Assembly: GCA_024195265.1 (NCBI GenBank)
Contig: JAJLRJ010000005.1
Coordinates: 35,312,605-35,376,604, forward strand
Source of the DNA: Dendrophyllia cribrosa
Taxonomy: Eukaryota > Cnidaria > Anthozoa > Scleractinia > Dendrophylliidae
DNA length: 64,000 nucleotides
Direction: 5' to 3'
Part shown: one piece after another, positions 39,901-45,900 of the stretch
How positions within the stretch are numbered: position 1 is the first letter of the stretch
How the letters are laid out: each line of letters begins with the position of its first letter
Notes under the pieces: generated by a model
What the model was told of the DNA's origin: nothing
Databases searched by the model: none
Seen by the model: only the letters and a program-made list of their open reading frames with translations
Made by a program: the position numbers and the translations under genes

Positions 39901-42900
39901 ACTTTCACTAATCGTGTGGTTCCAGAAAATATCCATACCCCCCCTCCCACGGATGGTCTTTCAGTTTAGACCCACCCCACTGGAATTTCCAAATTTTCTT
40001 TTAACCCTTTTCAAATTCACAACTGTATCATGCTTTAAAAAAAAACGTTCACTTGGTTTACACAACATTAATTATTGTGACCTCTCACGCAAAAACGATA
40101 CTGACGGCTATCCGTTCAAGCCGTTCACTTGTCGTTTTGTTCATCAGCAGGAGGCCGTTCGAAGGGCTGTGATTTCGTGATAAGCCGTTCAAAAAATTTA
40201 TTCAGCCGTTTGAACGGATGCTGCTACCCATTCAAAAAAAATCTTACTTTGTGCTTTGCTTACGATTTTTCAGTGAATTTCCTTACCCTCCGGACAAATT
40301 TTTCATGTGGACACCCCCCAACCCCTCAGAAATTTCTGCCTATAAGCCCCCCTCCCCCTTAGAATTTCCATTGACCATCCGTGGGAGAGGTACATGTATG
40401 GATATTTTCTGGAACCACACATTTTTGTAAAAAGTTTTTTTAAGGTATCAGCACCGGCAAAATTTATGCTCTCCAAATGCCTTGCAAAAATTCCTGGTTA
40501 AATGTCATGCCATGAAATATACAAATCCAAAATTTGGGGTCAATATCTCTAATATTGTTCAAAAGTTATGAGCATTTGAAAATTGACCATTTTTACCTTT
40601 TCAAGCATTCTGATTGGTCCAATAAGGTCACATGACTGATTGGCGGGAAATTCAAAATGTATTGTCTTTATCAATTCATAAAATTCAACTGGGTCATTCT
40701 AGGAACTTCAACCAAAAAGGAATTGAATTAGAGAAGTCACCAAATTCATTTGACAGAATTTTGGTCAGTCTGACCAAATTTAATGTAGTTTCAGCCCTGT
40801 AATTTATGTTAATTTATGTAAACCAATGCAAATAACCGCATATTTCGGTTTATTTCCCATTAATTTGCATAAATTAATTAACATTACGGGGCTGAAACTA
40901 CACTGTATGTTTGTGCCAAGTGGTGTTTAAAACTCATTTCTGAAAACAGATTTTAAAAATATTAAAAACTGTGGGAGAAAAACTTGTTTTTGTGATTTCT
41001 TTATTTGAAATTTCTCTCTGATTGACAGCTGTCGATCTTCCTCAAAATTTGATCAGACTGACCAAAATTCTTCTCTAATTCAATTCCTTTTTGGTTGAAG
41101 TTCCTAGCATGACCCAGTTGAATTCTATAAATTGATAAGGACAATACATTTTGAATTTCCCGCCAATCAGTCATGTGACCCTATTGGACCAATCAGAATG
41201 CTTGAAAAGGTGAAAAAAGTCCATTTTCAAATGCCCATATCTTTTGAACGATTAAAGATATTGACCCAAAACTTTAGATTTGTATATTTCATGGCATGAC
41301 ATTTAACCAGGAATTTTTGCAAAGCATTTGGAGAGCATAAATTTTGCCGGTGCCGATACCTTAACCCATTCACACCTGAGGATTTTTACGTTTTTGAGTG
41401 ATTTTCTGCATACACACGCCCCATAGGATTTCGTGACTTCATATTTGGAGTTACCATTGAAAGTGCTGCTGCTCTAAAACACTGAAGGCTCGAGTTTACT
41501 GGAAACGTCAGTGTGACGATCTCATTTTGCTTGGTTGATTTGCAATAAAGGGTCCAATATGAATTATCTACGATTTTTGGTAAGTTCACAGCCATTTTTC
41601 ATCTTTAGTAGCTGCCTGGTGAGCATCATTAAGCTTGGAGGTAGTTCTGAGTCCACTTCTCAATGAAGCGAGTTAGGTGTTGTACTTCGTTTACGAATTT
41701 GGCTCGTTGCTCGTTGAACGGGAAAAATGGCCGCCTGGAAACGAAGTGGCTTTGGGACTCGACTCTGGATGAATTTCTCGACCTACCGCAGCATATTTTG
41801 GAAGTTGCGACCACAGGAGAATACAACAAGCGCGAAATTTCGGCGGTGGGTCGGAGTGGCTGTGGACTTAGTATAAATATGAAATGTGTGGGGAAAGAAT
41901 CGAACGCTGTCAAAATTTTTGGCTTTTTCCCAGCATGCAGTGCGGTGGTGATGTTGAAAATCGAGGCAAGGTGAGTATGCACTAGTATAAGAAGCTGTAG
42001 CTAGGCCCGAGCAACGAATAAGAGCAAAAAAAATTCACTGCTAAGCTAGGACTAGGACTGAATTTTGCTGTAAATGTTGACTTTTGGGTTTGCCACGATG
42101 ATTTGAATAAAAAAAACTAAAGGCAAAAACGTGATTTTTGTTGTTTTTCTATGACGTTAAAAACGGTAATTTTTGTTATTGTCCAAATTCAAACACTGAT
42201 ATTCTGCAAAAATCGCTGACTTTTTTGTGTTTATTGGGTATCTCAATTTGAAAGACTTTCTACTCAATGCTCATAACTGCTAGTTAAGGCAATGTTCACA
42301 CGATTGAGAAAGTTACAATTTTTTAAAGCAGTGGAGTCTTGTACGGGCGGTTACGGGCGGTTCAGGTGTCAATGGGTTAATCAAAAAATCTATTTTTCTT
42401 ACAGTTGATAGTTTTGGCTCTTAAACCAGTCAAACAAAAAACCCTTAAGACTAGGAACATGTCATCACTATTTAATTTGAAAACAGGCATATGCATCAAG
42501 ATCTGGGGGGGAGGGTACTAGTTGCTGGCCAATATTTAGTGCAAAGGTGAAAGTTGCATGAAAGCCAACTTCAAGGGGTGGTGATTTTCAAAACTAGACA
42601 TAAGAGGTGGAGTTAGAACAGCTGGTGACAGTCAGTAGTCGAGGGTCAGTTCATCTTGGGTGATCAAGTTTGATACTATTGCCTATCACGTGACCTGGCC
42701 AACCCCAAACCTGGGACCTAACCCTAAGTTAGGTCTGGCCCTGAGCCAAGTTACACCTTACCCTAGAAATTGTTCTAACCCTAGAATCTTAACACTAACC
42801 CTAGATTTGAACTATCCCTAACCCTAACTTTCGCCGGGGGGTGTCAAAAGCCCTGGTCACGTGACCTTTATTTTTCTTCATTAACCCATTCACACCTGAG

Positions 42901-45900
42901 GATTTTTACGTTTTTGAGTGATTTTCTGCATACACACGCCCCATAGGATTTCGTGACTTCATATTTGGAGTTACCATTGAAAGTGCTGCTGTTCTAAAAC
43001 ACTGAAGGCTCGAGTTTACTGGAAACGTCAGTGTGACGATCTCATTTTGCTTGGTTGATTTGCAATAAAGGGTCCAATATGAATTATCTACGATTTTTGG
43101 TAAGTTCACAGCCATTTTTCATCTTTAGTAGCTGCCTGGTGAGCATCATTAAGCTTGGAGGTAGTTCTGAGTCCACTTCTCAATGAAGCGAGTTAGGTGT
43201 TGTACTTCGTTTACGAATTTGGCTCGTTGCTCGTTGAACGGGAAAAATGGCCGCCTGGAAACGAAGTGGCTTTGGGACTCGACTCTGGATGAATTTCTCG
43301 ACCTACCGCAGCATATTTTGGAAGTTGCGACCACAGGAGAATACAACAAGCGCGAAATTTCGGCGGTGGGTCGGAGTGGCTGTGGACTTAGTATAAATAT
43401 GAAATGTGTGGGGAAAGAATCGAACGCTGTCAAAATTTTTGGCTTTTTCCCAGCATGCAGTGCGGTGGTGATGTTGAAAATCGAGGCAAGGTGAGTATGC
43501 ACTAGTATAAGAAGCTGTAGCTAGGCCCGAGCAACGAATAAGAGCAAAAAAATTCACTGCTAAGCTAGGACTAGGACTGAATTTTGCTGTAAATGTTGAC
43601 TTTTGGGTTTGCCACGATGATTTGAATAAAAAAAACTAAAGGCAAAAACATGATTTTTGTTGTTTTTCTATGACGTTAAAAACGGTAATTTTTGTTATTG
43701 TCCAAATTCAAACACTGATATTCTGCAAAAATCGCTGACTTTTTTGTGTTTATTGGGTATCTCAATTTGAAAGACTTTCTACTCAATGCTCACAACTGCT
43801 AGTTAAGGCAATGTTCGCACGATTGAGAAAGTTACAATTTTTTAAAGCAGTGGAGTCTTGTACGGGCGGTTACGGGCGGTTCAGGTGTCAATGGGTTAAT
43901 AGTACAACTGATTGCAATACCAGTACATGTGTATTTCCACCATGGAAACTTCAAGCTCATGGATGATTTGGATTTATTTACAACATAAGAAAAAGGTTAA
44001 TGACGAAACGAAACATATCAAGTAAAAGGAACTTCATTATTGCTGGATTTGGCGAGAACTCCATTCGATAATGGTTTCCTTTTCTTTCTTCTCGAGCAAC
44101 GGATAAATGAAAGTAATAAAGTTGAAGTTAAAGTTGACCTTGCAGGCACAAGTGATTGTGAAAGACTGATTAAGGTATCCGGACAACTCGCCCCCCAGAC
44201 AATTAGCCCCAGACTACTCGCCCCCGATCTTTAGACAACTCGCCCCAACCCCAGACTACTCGCCCCCAATATCTAGACGATTAGCCCCATTATGAAATTG
44301 ATCGTATCGACAGCTGTATCGATCGCATAACGGTGAACTATAGTCCAACTGTAATCCAAAAATCCAACCCCAAAATTTAAATTGATCGTATCGATCGCAT
44401 AAGTGAATAACAGTAATTCAAAAATCCAACCCCAAAATTTAAATAACCTGTTATGAAACAGCTCTTACTGAATTTGTTCTACATTTTGAAGCATTCTTCT
44501 AAAAGCGAAGGTTCAAAACAAACACAAGACGCGAATATGTAAACACGCCGCCATCTTGGTTATAGCACATGCTCCAAAGTTCGCTTGGTTACAAAGCAGT
44601 AAGCATGACTTGATCAAGGACTTGAGTACAATGGTAGGATTCCTGTATGTATTTGCGTTAGATAGGCATTAATCATACACTTTTGTAAACAAACATATTT
44701 ATTTATAACATTTATAACTTATACATTATATTCTTATACTATCTTATTTAATATTAACAATAAAATTACCTTAACTTAAAAATACTAAAACTAGCTTACT
44801 TGCTGATTTCGCGATTCTAATATACTTAAGTTTACATGAAACTTATTGACAAAAAGCTTAACTTACTCGTTGATTCAGTTCGCGATTCTAAAATAACTTA
44901 CTCGCCGTTTTTACGATAAATGATACTATCTTATTTAGTTCTAATACTAAAATTACCTTAAGTTACCTACTTGTTAAGTTACTTGTTGATTTCGCGGCGA
45001 TTCTAATAATTCATGAAACTTATGACAAAAAGCTTAACTTACTCGTTGATTCAGTTCGTGAGTTCTAAAATAACTTACTCGCTGTTTTAACGATTCTAAT
45101 CATGATATAATAAACTTATTTCCAAAGTTCAATTTGTCAGTTAATGCAATGTCTGGATAATGCAATGATTTAATCTTTCTTGTGACATAGTTTGTTCGTA
45201 GATATGTCTTGAGCCTTCTTAGGGCAGAGGCCAAGCGCTAACGCACAGCATTGATGGATTTGTTTGATGGATTTGTTTGATGGATTTGTCGGTAGCTGGA
45301 GTCCGATAGCTGACGTCCGAGTAACTCAAGGGGTATTGAAATGCTTGGTTCACAATATCCAATCTCCAGTCTAAAGTCAGTCACAATATCTCCGATGCAA
45401 AAATTGTAGGCTTTTGATTAATTAACGGAATATTTATTTTGCAAACTCTAATGCATTAAAGTGCCCCGCCATCACATCTGGTCAAAGGATGTTGCTACAC
45501 TATTCATCTTCTCCCACCGCCATTTTGAGCTGTCGAAAGTTGGTGGGGCAAATGCCCAGTAGCGGTAGCGGCGCCCCTGCAATTACAAGCTTGTTGTACA
45601 ACACATAAACAAAGTATTTCTCATCCATTGAGATACACATGTACCTACAATGCCACTGTACAACTATAAAAGAGCCATTCCTTGTGTCAGAAAATATCTT
45701 ACATGCTTATGAAATCAGCTAAAAAGCCTACAAAGAAACTTACGTCGGGTCAAAAATAAACCATTGTTATTGGCTAAACTAAACAACCAATGAAAAGATA
45801 TAGAACATTTGATCCTCCCCAAGTGCATATTAGTCGCTAACATTCTACAACGTCAGTGTGATTTATTTGTGTTCTGACCATCTGCTCCTGGATATAAAAT

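Noticed and set aside
42718..42830. Telomere-like ACCCTAA repeats
   Set aside because: Spacing and units are irregular; no uninterrupted hexamer array.
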